Shown here in pieces: positions 43,041-56,379 of a stretch of 64,000 nucleotides of DNA. The notes beneath the pieces are model-generated. The model ran no database searches. It was given only the letters and a program-made list of their open reading frames with translations, and had not been told where the DNA came from. This stretch comes from Diphasiastrum complanatum (lineage: Eukaryota > Streptophyta > Lycopodiopsida > Lycopodiales > Lycopodiaceae): positions 34,037-98,036 of the forward strand of contig MU831894.1 in assembly GCA_029204225.1 (NCBI GenBank), given 5' to 3'. The translations under genes were made by a program, and so were the position numbers. Position 1 is the first letter of the stretch, and each line of letters starts with the position of its first letter.

Positions 43041-43295
43041 CAGCCCTCACAACTATGTACTAGTACAGGAACAGTTGCGTGCTCACAATCAATCTTTCAA
43101 TCAAAGTCAAGTACGTTATAGGAGGACCTAGTGTCAAATAGAACACACAAATTCATCCTACACAACTGTCCAGTCATAACAACTAAAAAGTACTTGAAAA
43201 TTGATATGTGTGTTGCATCATTTTAAACAAAAGTGGCAAAAGAAATAACATCAACCTTACCTGAGTGACACTTCACAAGGTGAAGAGTACTTCCT
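43041..43295. other. Unassigned spacer
   Basis: About 250 bp between the protease fragment and an inverted LTR. No motif recognised. Confidence 0.4.
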
Positions 43296-43725
43296 GTGAA
43301 AGTGCAATCCTTTTTAGACCATAAATGGATCTTAGAAGATCCACAAGAGTGATCATGTACTTGCTTACTCAATGCATCCAAAAACTAGTCAACAAATCTT
43401 GATCTAGATTGGCAATTTGACACACAACAAGCATTGATAATCATAAACACAAATGCGTGTGGAGAGCACCCTGCTGCATGGATTTAGAACATAGTTTCAA
43501 GTAGTCATAGTGTTGGTTTCATCTGGATCACAAATTCAATGTACATAGAGAGGACAAACTCGAGATTGCCAATGTAGCTCCAAAAATAATCTATCTCCTC
43601 ACTATGGAGAGATTGAATACATAGCAAAACTCACTTGTAAAATTAGGTAAATTTTCGGCATGTAATAAGGAAGTTAATTCACTCTCCTTCCCCTAAAATG
43701 AAATCCTAGGCTGGTTTGCTTCTCA
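43296..43725 (-). repeat. Copia E-family LTR, inverted, 5'-truncated
   Basis: Its reverse complement matches the later part of the LTR at 37626-38187: 'ttcattttagg', 'taacttccttattacatgc', 'gtattcaatc', 'atagtgaggagatagattattttt', 'agctacattggcaatctcgagtttgt' and 'agatccatttatggtcta', ending 'ctttcaca'. The first 130 bp are missing at the 43725 side, where gag sequence begins. No primer site follows its end, so it is a 3' or solo LTR fragment. Confidence 0.8.
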
Positions 43726-43739
43726 CCTTGATTTCTCTT

Positions 43740-44196
43740 CCTTTTGATGCAATCACTAGCAAAATGTCTTTTGACTTTTAGCTTGAATCTATCTTTCTTC
43801 TAGCCAACAAAAGTAGAAGGCTCACCTTGATCTTTCTCTTTTTTCTGCCTTTGCTTTTGCCCTTGAATTTGCCTTTTGAGAACATAGCCTCCTCCTCTCC
43901 AACTTGAAATGTAGAAGTAGATCCTCTTCTTGTTTGGAGTCTAAACACTTTAGCCACCAAGACCTCTTGCAAGTCCTCCATGCTTGGCAATGTCTTTTGA
44001 ATAGCAAAGCTCTGCACCAAGTTAGCATGATCATCTAACAAGCCATTAAGAACAACTTGGACAAGCTCCACATCCTTAATGCTTTTACTAATACATGCTA
44101 GTTCATCATCAAAACTTTAACTTTCCAAGTAAAAGCATGAGTACTTTCATCTTTCTTTTGGAGACTTTGAAAAAAAAAATTCCTTAGGGTTAGAAC
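43740..44196 (-). pseudogene. Copia gag fragment, cut by the copia C LTR
   Basis: Minus strand: VLTLRNFFFQSLQKKDEST (44196-44130), then ELVQVVLNGLLDDHANLVQS, FAIQKTLPSMEDLQEVLVAK and a Lys-rich tail. It ends exactly at 44196/44197, where the copia C LTR starts, so C inserted into it. Related to the gags of E and F. Confidence 0.75.
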
Positions 44197-45059
44197 TGTT
44201 GGATTTATCTCTTTTACTCTCCTAAATTCTATATTAATCTGCCTACATTCATGCTGCATTTTTACTTGTGTTATCGCACAGTCTGCATGTTTACATGTAA
44301 ATAGGATAGGCAAAAAACGCGACTGTCTGCATAAATCTAAGTAAATTTCCACGGGCGAAAAATGCGAAAAACGCGACACTGTGCTTTTACACGTGATTTG
44401 TGATAGGTGAAAAAGGCGACACTACCCTACAATATGCCGAAGGTGCCCTAATGGAAAAACAAAGGCACTCTGTAAATCAAATCCTAAGGCATTTGTCAGA
44501 GTGTCGCATTTTTTGCATCTTCACCAACGTTCATTTCAGCAAAGGCTTATGTCGCGACCTTTTCACGCTATCCCATGGAACTGTGGAAACAACTTTAACA
44601 ATGACAGCAGCGACCCACGATCTCCTACAGACAGCACATCCACTTTGTACTTTTTTCATCTGCACACCTGTAAAATTGTATATATATTGAATACCATTTG
44701 TGTATATTGTATTGTTGGCGACTAATATTTAGTCTTGTCTTTCGTGACTGATTATCAGTCGAGCTCAGCCTAGCTCTTCGTGAATCATTCACGACTAATA
44801 ATTTGTCTAGCTGTTCGCGACAAATTATCCTTCTGAAGTTTTGTTGCTTAATGTTTGGCTATGTAATCAGATCGAACGTGATTTCAATCACTAACGTTTT
44901 GTTCGTTTCTGATAGGCATAGTCATGCTTAGGAAAAGAGTGAGATAGCTCATTCCATTGTGCATGAACACTTTCTGTTCGAGTTTGTTTCTCTTTCGAGT
45001 TTCGAGTTCGTTTCTTTATGAACTGTTTTCGTTCCTCACACCCCTCCTTTCACCCAACA
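44197..45059 (+). repeat. Copia C 5' LTR (863 bp)
   Basis: It starts TGTTGG and ends CCAACA, the usual inverted ends, and is followed directly by the PBS. A TATA-like gtatatatattg lies at about 44675. Around 44715-44835 short inverted motifs built on 'cgactaata(a)tt' / 'gtctagctgttcgcgac' recur, perhaps promoter elements. No 3' LTR is present because the element is truncated in RT. Confidence 0.85.
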
Positions 45060-45071
45060 TGGTATCAGAGC
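45060..45071 (+). promoter_or_regulatory. Primer-binding site, tRNA-iMet type (copia C)
   Basis: TGGTATCAGAGC directly after the LTR end CCAACA. Confidence 0.95.
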
Positions 45072-45213
45072 TATTTTTGTAGCCTGATAAGCTTCCACAG
45101 TACAAGACTCTACCAATCGATAGAGTAATTGTGTTCTTGTTCTGTAATCTAGTACTAGATTTTCATACTTAGGTCACTGATAGTTTTTCCTATCACTTAG
45201 ACTAATCTTCCAC

Positions 45214-48200
45214 ATGGATTCCCAAGGGAAAGCCAGTCCTATCATGGACGAGCTTGATGGAGCCAATTACCATCTATGGAAATTTAAGATGAAAATTATA
45301 CTAATGGCCAAAAAAGTGTATGACGTTGTTACAGGTGTAGAAGGAAAACCCAAAGCAGATGACACAGCAATTGCCAGATGGAAGTTGAAGGATGGAAAGG
45401 CTTTCGCGTTGATCATCCTCAACATTATGGATACCTATATCGGCCATGTGTCCGAGGCCCAGACATTGAAAGAAGTCTGGGACATCTTGAGCACACTATA
45501 CGAAGTGTGAGATATAGCTTCCAAGCTACATCTCAAGAAGAAATTTTACTCCCTCAAGATGGCGAATGGTGATTCCCTGCAGAATCACATCAACCAACTC
45601 AAGAACTTGCTGAAGCAAATGGCCGCTGTCGGGTCTGTCATAGACGATCAAGATGCAGTGATGCAACTGCTTACATGCTTGCCAAGCTCATACAACAGTT
45701 AGGTGATGATTATCAAGACACATCCAAAACTGACTCTTTCGAGAGTCATTACTATGTTGTTACAAGAAAACACGTAGAGGAACGAAACCTCAAGTTCCTC
45801 AGCTGATTCTCACACCTTGTACACCAACAAGAGCATGACTAAGCAAAAGAAGAAGAAAGGCCTGAAGGAATCAAAGCCAGACCAGAAACCAGCACAACAC
45901 AAACAATAATCAAATTCGAAGGCAAACAAGAAGTTGTTCTGTAGATACTGCAAGTGAAACAACCACGAACTTCAAGACTGTCGGATACTAAAAGCAAAGA
46001 ACAACAGCAAGGGGCAGTCGAATCAAGTGGCAAATGCAGCTACAGAGGCTCCATAGCCTATTCAAGAAGCGGATTATGATGCCTTCATGACCAGCCATCA
46101 AGGAGCATCCAGCGACAGTTCTTGGTTCCTGGATTCCGGAGCCACTCTACACATGACCAGTCTCATTGGTTGTTTCAAGTCCTATACACCTTACAATACC
46201 AATAAATATGTTCACCTTGGAAACAATAGCACACAAGATATTAAAGGTGAAGGTACTGTAAGATTAAGCTTTGCAAATGATTAGTCTAAGCTACTCTCTA
46301 AAGTCCTGTATGTACCAAACTTATCTACGAATCTGCTCTCTGTAAGCAACATCACAGATCTAGGACATAGAGTAGAATTCGGGTGTGATCAATGCAAAGT
46401 AGTTGATAGGACAAACAACATCCTAGCACTCAGAAAGAGACCTGGATACTTGTATAAAATTCATTGCTTTTCTGCCTCTAGTTAGGCGCTCAGTACTTCT
46501 ATTCATGCGAATAAAAGTTTACTTTGGCATTATAGACTTGGTCACTTGAATCATGCTGTTGTACAACAAATGTCTAGACAATCTATTATTCTTGATCTCG
46601 ACTATCCTCATGATAAAGTCAAATTACATGTCTGTCAAGTCTGTCTAGTTGGTAAACATACTAGGAAACCATTCAAATCAAGCCATCAGCATACTGTTAG
46701 AGGATTGTTAGACGTTGTACATTCAGACATTTGTGGCCCGATGAAAAATCCTTCGCTGAAGGATCCAAAGTATTTTACAACTTTTATTGATGAATTTTCT
46801 AGAAGGACTATGGTGTGCATTATAAAGAAGAAATCAGAAGCCTTCAACTACTTCAGAATCTTCAAGGAGCATGCAGAAAAGGAGACTGGAAGGACGATCA
46901 AGGCCCTAAGATTAGACAATGGTGGAGAATATATCTCTACCGAGTTTAAGGAGTACTGACAGAGCCAAGGCATTGAGCAGCAATTCATCACTCCTTACAG
47001 TCCTCAATCGAATGGCTAAGCCGAGAGGAAGAATCGTACCCTGGTTGAATCAGCCAAATGTATGCTAGTGCATGCATTGCTACCCAAGAGATTATGGGCC
47101 AGACCTATCTTCACTGCAGCTTACATCCAGAATAGATGTTCGACCAAGGACCTCTTAGGCAAGACACCCCATGATGTGTGGACAGTCTCTAAGCCTTCTG
47201 TGAAGAACCTAAGAGTGTTCGGAGGTGTTGCCTATGCGGAGATCCCAAAAGACACAAGGAAGGAATTGGACTTCCAAGGTCTCAAGACCTTCATGATTGG
47301 ATATACTTCACTTGATAATACATACAAGTTGTATGATCCTGATACCCAGCAAACCTTATATAGCCGGGATACAATCTCTATCGAAGATCAGTTCGTCGAC
47401 ATCAAAGGCAAGGATATTGCTCCAGGAGAACCTTCATCACTTGCCATTCACACGACAATCCGAGCTTCTGGATCAGGCGTGTCCATTGTCGACCCACTTC
47501 CTGACAGCGAATCAGATGAAGACATTGCTGCTACCCAACAATAAGTTCCAAGATTGGTTCATCAGTCGAATCCTCCTAGAAAATCAAACCAAGTGCACAC
47601 ACATCCCACAAGGTGTACTCTTGAGTCTGCATGTCTCTTGATACAGGAACCGACAACAGTCGAAGAGACACTCAGCCAACCAAAATCTGATCTCTGGAGA
47701 GAAGCTATGGATAGAGACTACTCCTCTCTGATCAAGAACTAGACATGGTCACTAGTCGAAGCACCTATGGGCTGTAATATCATTGATTGCAAATGGATCT
47801 TCAAGATCAAATACAATGGCAATAGAACAATTGATCGTAGGAAGGCAAGACTAGTAGCATGAGGATTCACTCAGATCTCCAACGTCGACTATAGCGAGAC
47901 TTTCAGTTCAGTAGTCAAACATTCATCGATTCGAGCCCTCCCGCCTTATGCTGCAACTGCCAACCTCGCAGTACATCCACTTCATGTACAATCAGCTTAT
48001 CTAAATGGAGTTATACAAGAAGACATCTACATGATCCAGCCCAAAGGATACATTTTGGAAGGTATGAAGAATCATGTCTGTAAACTCCACAAAGAACTTT
48101 ATGGCTTGAAACAGTCTACCAGAGCTTGGTTTCAGAGGATCAACACATTCCTCATTGAACAAGGATTCAACCAAGCATTGCTGATTGCAACGTCTATTCC

Positions 48201-48285
48201 AAGTTAGTGCAGCAATCTTTCATTATCAACACCTTATACGTGGATGATACGTTGCTTCTCAATGAGTTTGAATTTCTCTCCCAAA
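45214..48285 (+). pseudogene. Copia C gag-pol: one frame, about 13 stops, no shift for 2.9 kb
   Basis: The ATG at 45214 (MDSQGKASPIMDELDGANYH) opens a frame that stays in register to about 48180. Gag: HLWKFKMKIILMAKKVYDVV, AFALIILNIMD. Zinc knuckle: CRYCK-stop-NNHELQDC. Protease: WFLDSGATLHMT with intact DSG (46132-46140). Pre-integrase: LLWHYRLGHLNHA. Integrase: VHSDICGPM, FIDEFSR, RLDNGGEYIS, NG-stop-AERKNR. RT: IDCKWIFKIKYNG, RKARLVA-stop-GF, VQSAYLNG, LYGLKQSTRAW. After one shift, LYVDDTLLL follows (YVDD at 48237-48248). It is cut at 48285; the rest of RT, RNase H and the 3' LTR are missing. The lineage differs from E and F. Confidence 0.9.
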
Positions 48286-48560
48286 TTCGAGTTCCTACAG
48301 TGTCTCCAAGAATGGAAGATCCTCCCTAACAGCATAAGTCTGCACAATATTGTCATACTCCTCTCTAAGTCCATTAGGGACTACTTGAACAAGTTCAGTG
48401 TTCTTAAGAGCATCTCCAATAGATGAAGATCCTTAACTCTCATTACATATGATGAAGCACCCTCATCTACTCTCTGATAACGTAGAAAGATTTGGTTCCT
48501 AAGTAAGTTTCTCTTTTATTGGCCTTCAAAACTTCAAATTCTAAAGAATTGGACCCAAGC
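48286..48560 (-). pseudogene. Copia gag fragment
   Basis: Minus strand: LLRNQIFLRYQRVDEGASSY, VMRVKDL, then after a shift IGDALKNTELVQVVPNGLRE and YAVREDLPFLETL-stop. It is closest to copia F gag. It abuts the broken RT of copia C at 48286 and partly duplicates the gag segment at 43740-44196, so it is a different copy. Confidence 0.75.
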
Positions 48561-48734
48561 AATATAAATCATCAATCTTAGGCAATCTGGGTTGTTGAAT
48601 AATGATAACTAGATCATGTGGCTATTCCATATTTGGGGTATTGAATTCTCCCTATTTCCCTAGGTGAACACTCTAAAACACCATGCTCCTAGCCTGGTTA
48701 GTTGCGCGAACCCTATCTACGCCAAACCTATGCA

Positions 48735-50222
<1,488 letters not shown>

Positions 50223-51329
50223 AAGTCAATTTGACCTAACCATTAGGTAAAATTCTAAGGTATAGTAGATCAACACCAACTTCCTTGATTTTTGGAGATA
50301 GCTCCTTAATTTTAGGAAACTCTAGCTCGACTAGGATCTAACTACCCTAGGCCTATTCCTCAGACATGTGGAATACAAAATGTACAATAAACTATATCGT
50401 TATCAAGCTAATATTTGCCAATTTTCACACTTATGCATCTCTCGATTACTGTACATACCTATATTATTTATCTATCTACTCGTAACTTTACATATAAATT
50501 ATGAGATCAACATTGTCATTCACATCTTTCCATAAAGGGTTCACTTTCAATTTGGACTAATCCCCTAATTTCCATGTTCTAAAAAGTATATTTAAACTCA
50601 ATTTTGTTAGTATTAATTCATATCTAAGTTTGGTTTCCATTTCTTAGCAATTTACACCAACATTATTGCATTGTCTTGTTGCCAATCTTCATAGAGTTGC
50701 CAAGTGAGTAAAAGGGCTGCAAGTATATTTTGTATTGATCTGATTCAATCTCTCTTAAGTGTGTAGGATCTATTCCCTTTCACATATAGATTCACTCAAA
50801 TAAGTTACAAATCACTAGGCTGCACTAAATTTTTTTTTTTTTTACTTATCCATATTTTACTAAAAGTGACAAATACTTGCTTGACAACTTTTGAAATATG
50901 CATATTTGGCTAAGCATAATGGATCTTAGATTGACAACTTTGTCACTTTTTTCCAAATAATTGACCTAAATTTATAAGCTCGAATGATATGCCAAAATTT
51001 ACCATAATCAACATTTTTGTGAAGTTGTTTCAACAATACTTTCTCCAACATGAAACAACATTCATCGCAATACAAGCTATTTATTCAACCATGAAGAAAC
51101 ATGAATGTTAAGCTATTTTTCTTGATCCTCATTAGTCTCAATGAAAATTTCAAATTGTCTCATTTAATGATTGTACTTGGTGAAATAGCATCCCTATGTA
51201 TTAATAACAATATTGTTAGTAATGAGATAAGCAACAATTGTGAGTCTATAGATGTTTACAAGAGCATATGCATAATTACGACAAAGAATACACCACACAT
51301 TATAATAACTACTCACAATTGTTAAAAGT
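50223..51329. other. Unassigned AT-rich sequence
   Basis: About 1.1 kb with no gene, domain or repeat recognised. Confidence 0.4.
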
Positions 51330-51760
51330 ACAGTACAAAGGACCATAAATGAACCTACATAAGGCTCCAAGAGTGATTGATTGATTGATACACCTATCTA
51401 TTGCAAAACTAATCATAAGATCTTGATCTACAAAAGCAATATTGGATCCCATAATCAAGAGCAGTCAAAACCATTCATCAAACATGGAATTCCGACCCCA
51501 CACGTGTGTGGTACAAACTTCAATATAGCCTATTATCAGATATTAAGTGGAATCAAGTTCAGATACCAAAGCATTCACAAAAACTCAAGATTGCTAATTT
51601 GCTCCAAAAATTCTCTCTCCTCACTATGGAATGATGGATTGTATGTACAATAGCTCTTTCACCTCAAGCTAGGTGAAAATCTAGCATGTAGTGAGGAAGA
51701 TGACTGACCATTTTTGCCCTGATTTGTCAATCTTACCTAACCCTAGAGTTTTGCCAAGCT
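51330..51760 (-). repeat. Diverged copia E-family LTR fragment
   Basis: It shares with the inverted LTR at 43296-43725, in order: 'gaccataaatg', 'agagtgat', 'tcttgatcta', 'cacaaa', 'ctc.agattgc.aat.t.gctccaaaaat', 'tctc.tcctcactatgga', 'gtgaaa' and 'agcatgtagtgaggaag'. It ends next to the gypsy LTR. Much older than the other copies. Confidence 0.65.
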
Positions 51761-51762
51761 AG

Positions 51763-52295
51763 TGGCTAGGTTGGTATAAGGAAAGCTCCTTAGATCCTGC
51801 TTACAAATCACAAACACAAAGGATAACACGCTATGGAGAAACCACCCAACCAAGTAGAAGCATCCAATCAAACTCTAGAAGCCTCACCCCCAAGCCAAGG
51901 AACAAGAAACAGGAATATAGAGTGAGAGCTTGGCAATGAATCCAAAACCATGATGAGGAGTAGGGCGACTTTGGACCCAATATATAGAGCCTAAAGCATC
52001 CTGGGCACTTAGCCATGCATAGCCCTAAGTTCCCTATACATAGATTCACCTAGAATAGAGTCCTAAGCATGGACCAACTATTCATAGAATTGCTATTGAC
52101 AACTCTACACATGCATACATTGTCTCATACCTTGTCTAAACTCCATTTAGTGTGTTCTGGGCTTCACAAGGATATTAGTTACTTTTGGGTCACGTCCAGT
52201 ATGACATGGCATAACTAACAACTTATTTCACTGGAGTATCGTGTATCCAAGACTAGGAGTATACTGTATCCTATGTACTGGTCATGGACATAACA
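51763..52295 (-). repeat. Gypsy 3' LTR (about 530 bp)
   Basis: On the minus strand it starts TGTTATGTCC at plus 52295, right after a purine-rich tract (AAGGAGAGAAGAA). The inner structure is shared with 1790-2173. The far edge is placed near 'tggctagg' and is approximate. The 5' LTR lies beyond the window end. Confidence 0.75.
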
Positions 52296-52323
52296 TTCTT
52301 CTCTCCTTAAACTGTTTATATCC

Positions 52324-53270
52324 TTAGAAACTAAAATTCGGGAAATTCTTTTGTATGCTATCAACTCTCTCCCACAAATCATTATCCTCAATATGACCCT
52401 TCCATCGAATTAAGCACTTAGAGATAAAACGATTTCTCAATTGTTTATCTCTGGTTCTGAGCACTTTCTCAGGTCCCAAAGGTACACTAAGCGACAAATC
52501 TTCCAAATGGAATAAATCCTCATCCAATCCAACTGTATCACCATCATGTAAACTTAGTTTCAAACGACTTACATGAAACATTGGGTGTGTAGTCGATTTT
52601 CCTTGAAGATCGAGCTCATACACCAAAGAACCAATTCTATGTACAATCTTGAAAGGTCCACAATAACGGGTAGACAGCTTATAATGCTTTCCTGTACGTA
52701 ACGTCTTAGAATTTTTTGGAATTCTAAGATATACCCAATCATCAACTTTAAAATCTCTTGCAGATTTCTTAAGATCAATATAGTGTTTAGCTCTATCCTG
52801 AGCACTTCGGATACTATCCTTAGCCACTGGCAACATTTCTTGCATATCACGCAAAAAATCAGCAACCTTTTGGATCTTAACAAATTTGGCCTCAACATTT
52901 ACTGGAGATCTAGGTTGAAAACCATACATAAGCATAAAAGGACTGTAACCTGTAATAGAATGTTTTCTACTATTATATACAAACTCAACCAGTGGAAGAT
53001 AATCTTCTCAATGAGATTGCCTATGAGAAACATACGTCCTCAAAATATCTTCCATAGTTTACTGTTGTCCAAAAGTGACCTGTGAACTTAGGATCTCTAT
53101 CAGTAACAATGTCACTTGGCAGACCATACAACAACCGAAATAATCTTTCAACAAAGATCTGGGCTAAATCAAAAGCCTTTATAGTTGACTTGACTGGTAT
53201 GAATGCAACTAACTTAGTTAACAGATTCACTACAACCCAAATAGAATCATTTTGTCGTTGGGTCTATGGA
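52324..53270 (-). pseudogene. Gypsy integrase core and chromodomain-like C-terminus
   Basis: Minus strand: NLLTKLVAFIPVKSTIKAFD, ERLFRLLYGLPSDIVTDRDP and KFTGHFWTTV (the second catalytic Asp is in TDRD) at 53230-53021. After a decayed stretch come ARDFKVDDWVYLRIPKNSKT, YCGPFKIVHRIGSLVYELDL and HPMFHVSRLKLSLHDGD (52935-52500), and finally CLIRWKGHIEDNDLWERVDS, which resembles the chromodomain fold (W-K-G...W-E). Chromodomain-bearing gypsy elements (chromoviruses) use it to bind heterochromatin. Stops and a frame change around 52936-53020 remove the catalytic Glu region. Confidence 0.8.
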
Positions 53271-54205
53271 AGTCCAACTACAAAATCCATAGATATGCTT
53301 TCCCATTTCTTATCAAGGATATCTAACGGATGCAACAAACCACCATCCTTATGGCATTCAGCCTTTGCTAGTTGACAGAGTTTGCATTTAACAACATATG
53401 ACTCGACATATGGCTTGAGCTTTGGCCAATAAAATTTTCTTTTAACCAAGTCCAAAGTCCTATGTATACCGGGATGTCCTGCACAGGGTATGTCATGACA
53501 TTCAAACAAAATCTTACGTTTGAGCTCATCATCACCAGGTACGCAAACTTTCCCATTCCAAAATAGTAATCCATCTCGAATGGTGAACTGTTCCACAATC
53601 TTGTTATCTTTTTTAGTTAGTTGAGTCCCTTGTGTTTCTGACTCAACACTGTCCACATTTCTTCCGGCCTGAACAATGTTCCAAATGTGACCAAAATGGG
53701 AATCTGATTCATATTTTCCTCCTAGCGAAAGATATAGATCCGTAGAAATCTGGGTGAATGACAAATCGTTCAGTTCATTGATTTGACTAAGAGCATCTGC
53801 AACTTGATTAGAGCTGCCTCTTATGTAATGGATTTCATAATCGAATTCTTGCATCAATTCAGCCCATCGAGCTTTTCTCCCCCGAAGATCATGTTGATTG
53901 CAAAAATACTTGAGAGGCTGGTGATCCATATACACTACAAACTTACTAGCATACAAGTAGTGTCTCTAGGTTTTAAGTGCATGGATTACAACAAACAATT
54001 CTTTTTCCTGTGTAGTATAACGCAACTGAGGACCAATGAAATTTTCGCTCTCAAATGCTAGTGGCCTATTCATTTGTAATAGATCCGCTTCAACTGCAAC
54101 ATTACTTGCGTCTATTCTCACGACGTAAGGTAAATCTAGATTTGCAATTTGTAACACAAGAGCTGAAACAATCATTGTTTTAAGTTTCTCAAAACATTGA
54201 TTCAA
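53264..54205 (-). pseudogene. Gypsy RNase H and integrase zinc finger
   Basis: RNase H begins DLPYVVRIDASNVAVEADLL, LRYTTQEKELFVVIHALKT-stop (54205-53966), then FVVYMDHQPLKYFCNQHDLR, ARWAELMQEFDYEIHYIRGS and SNQVADALSQI. The integrase HHCC finger follows: HDIPCAGHPGIHRTLDLVKR, FYWPKLKPYV and CKLCQLAKA, then WESISMDFVVGLP-stop with the first catalytic Asp. Two stops interrupt an otherwise good frame. Confidence 0.85.
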
Positions 54206-54968
54206 TTCCTCGTTCCAAACAACAGGCGGACTAGATTGATTTTTTTATTATTTATTATTAATTCTTTTGTCAGATTATTTAGCAGTGCTACTAACTTAGC
54301 ATAATTCTCAATAAATCTTTTGAAGAAAAGTGTAAACCCTAAAAATGACTTTACTTGCCTCACGGTTCTCGAAATTGGCCACTCAATCACAATATTGATT
54401 TTATCCTCGTCAATCTTGATCCCATTTAATGTGATCTTATGACCGAGATAAAGCAACTCTTGCTTAAAGAAATCACACTTGGACTCTTTAGCGTAGAGTA
54501 ACTCCCGACGGGGTTTCATCGAGACGATTTTTAAGAGTTCTACATGTTCCACCAAGGATTTACTGTAAACAAAAATGTCGTCCAAGAATACAATCACAAA
54601 CTTTCCCAAATATGGACGAAATAAATCGTTCATCATTTGCTGGAACGTTGCTGGAGCATTCGTTAATCCAAATGGCAACACTAAGAATTCATAATGACCA
54701 AACCTAGAACAAAATCCTGTCTTTTGGACATCTTCCAACTTAATTCATATTTGATGGTACCCTCTGTCCTGAGATCTATCTTGGTGAAATATCGTGCTCC
54801 ACCCAAGCGATCTACAAGGTCATCCGTCCTGGGTAATGGATATTTATTTTTGAGAGTCACTTTAATAAGACCCTTGTAATCCACACACATCCGAAAACCT
54901 CCATCTTTCTTCGCTTTAAGAAGAATAGGAGCATCCCATGGAGATTTACTAGGTTGTATATGTCCCAT
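54202..54968 (-). pseudogene. Gypsy reverse transcriptase
   Basis: Minus strand: [49 protein letters not shown], then a short frameshifted stretch near 54750 where GYHQI would be. RT resumes with [40 protein letters not shown] and KFVIVFLDDIFVYSKS, with an FLDD catalytic box. The connection region (FLGFTLFFKRFIENYAKL) follows. About 260 residues in total, of usual length, broken by one shift. Confidence 0.85.
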
Positions 54969-55031
54969 CCTCAGATAGTTTTTTATTTGATTTGAAATCT
55001 TTGTCTCCTCTTTCTGAGAGAACCTATAAGG

Positions 55032-55640
55032 CTATCTAGAGACATGTTGACTTCTTGGAATTAGCTCAATCATGTGGTCTACTGACCTAGACGGTGGTAA
55101 ACCATGAGGTAATTCAGATGAAAAAACATCCCCTTTCACTGCTTGTTCATGATCTAAATTTACTGAGTTAAGAATTGCTGAGAATTCACAACCATTTAGA
55201 TTCATTTCAAGAACATCCACAACTGGAATAGCACATATTGAAAAAACTTCATTCTCAAAATAATCCAATGTCTCCATTTTATTAACTGTAAAGATCTGAT
55301 CCAACGGACGTACAAAATTACTGCCAAATAATGTAACTACCTTATCACCCTCCTTGAAAGTGAGAACATGCTTCTCAAAATCAATTAACAGAGAAGGCGA
55401 CTTACTAAATAACCACTCATAACCTAAGATTAAATCAGTACGAGCTATGTCTAAAACATGAAAATTAACTAATTCTGTGTGCATCAAAACTGGGAGCTTC
55501 AGGACTTTTATGTTCCAAGTCTCCAACTCTGCTCCTGAAGCTAGATAAACTTTATATCTATTATTGTTGGCTTCAGTTTCCAAGCTGAGTTTATGCACAA
55601 GATGAGAATCAATAAAATTATGAAATGAACCATTGTGCCA
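55032..55640 (-). pseudogene. Gypsy protease region
   Basis: Minus strand: GSFHNFIDSHLVHKLSLETE (55640-55570; the catalytic Asp-Ser/Thr-Gly should lie just before it and is not evident), then ELVNFHVLDIARTDLILGYE (the ILG(M/Y)xWL motif of gypsy proteases) and LIDFEKHVLTFKEGDKVVTL. A linker to RT continues to 55032, where a stop precedes the RT frame. Confidence 0.7.
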
Positions 55641-55644
55641 ATTA

Positions 55645-56379
55645 AACGGAAAAGTTCATTAGGCAAGAAAGAAGTATACTAAAAGAACATTCACACTCAC
55701 AATCAGTCAGGTTAATTTCCAAAGTCTTACCATTGCCTCCTGGGATCTCAATCATGTGAGCAGACACTTTCTTCCTTTTCGGACAAAAATTTCATCATAT
55801 GTCCAGGCTTCTTACAAACAAAACATAAGTTCTCTTTCTTAGCCTTTTCCTGGGACATAGATTTCTTAAATCTCTTTCTCTTCGGCTTCCTGGGTTTCGA
55901 TGCTGCTTGATCTAATTCGTCAAAATATTTTGCTTGGTCTAGACCGCGCTTCTTACACTTCTTGGTTTTCAAAGTGGTTGGAATCTACGCAAACTGCTTC
56001 CTGGATGTCACCATTGTGGAATCATGTGCTTTCGCAATCCGAAATGCATCCTCGAGGTTTTGAAGCACATTTCGCCTGCATTCATTTTGATAGTCGGCTG
56101 GCAAACCTAGGACAAACTACCAAAGTGCCAACTTCACATTGAATGATGGAACCCTATTCCATAGGTCCATAAATTCCTGGATATAAGAGTCTAAACTCTT
56201 TGTACCCATTCTGCAGTTCACAAACTTCAGGTAGTAGTCAATGTCATCAGCAACTACAAAAGCTTTCTTGAAAACTTTCGCAAACGCATCCCAAGTAGTT
56301 GGCTTCACCGGTAAATCTCGCCACCACGCTTTGTCGCGTAAGAACAACACGACACTTTCAATTTTCTTCTCTTCAGGAA
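55645..56379 (-). pseudogene. Gypsy gag, C-terminal part with zinc knuckle
   Basis: Minus strand: FLRDKAWWRDLPVKPTTWDA, VNCRMGTKSLDSYIQEFMDL and WNRVPSFNVKLALW-stop-FVLGLP (56374-56090), then a basic region and CFVCKKPGHMMKF (55748-55972), where a one-base gain in a T run moves the last knuckle Cys (CPK) out of frame. The 5' part of the same gag lies at 62604-62876, on the other side of copia F, which inserted at aggaa (56375-56379). Confidence 0.85.
56375..56379. repeat. Target-site duplication of copia F (left)
   Basis: aggaa, repeated exactly at 62599-62603. Five bp is the usual length for LTR retrotransposons. Confidence 0.95.

Noticed and set aside
51763-56379. Endogenous pararetrovirus (caulimovirid) instead of gypsy
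   Set aside because: An HHCC integrase finger, integrase core, chromodomain-like tail and an LTR are present; pararetroviruses lack integrase and LTRs.
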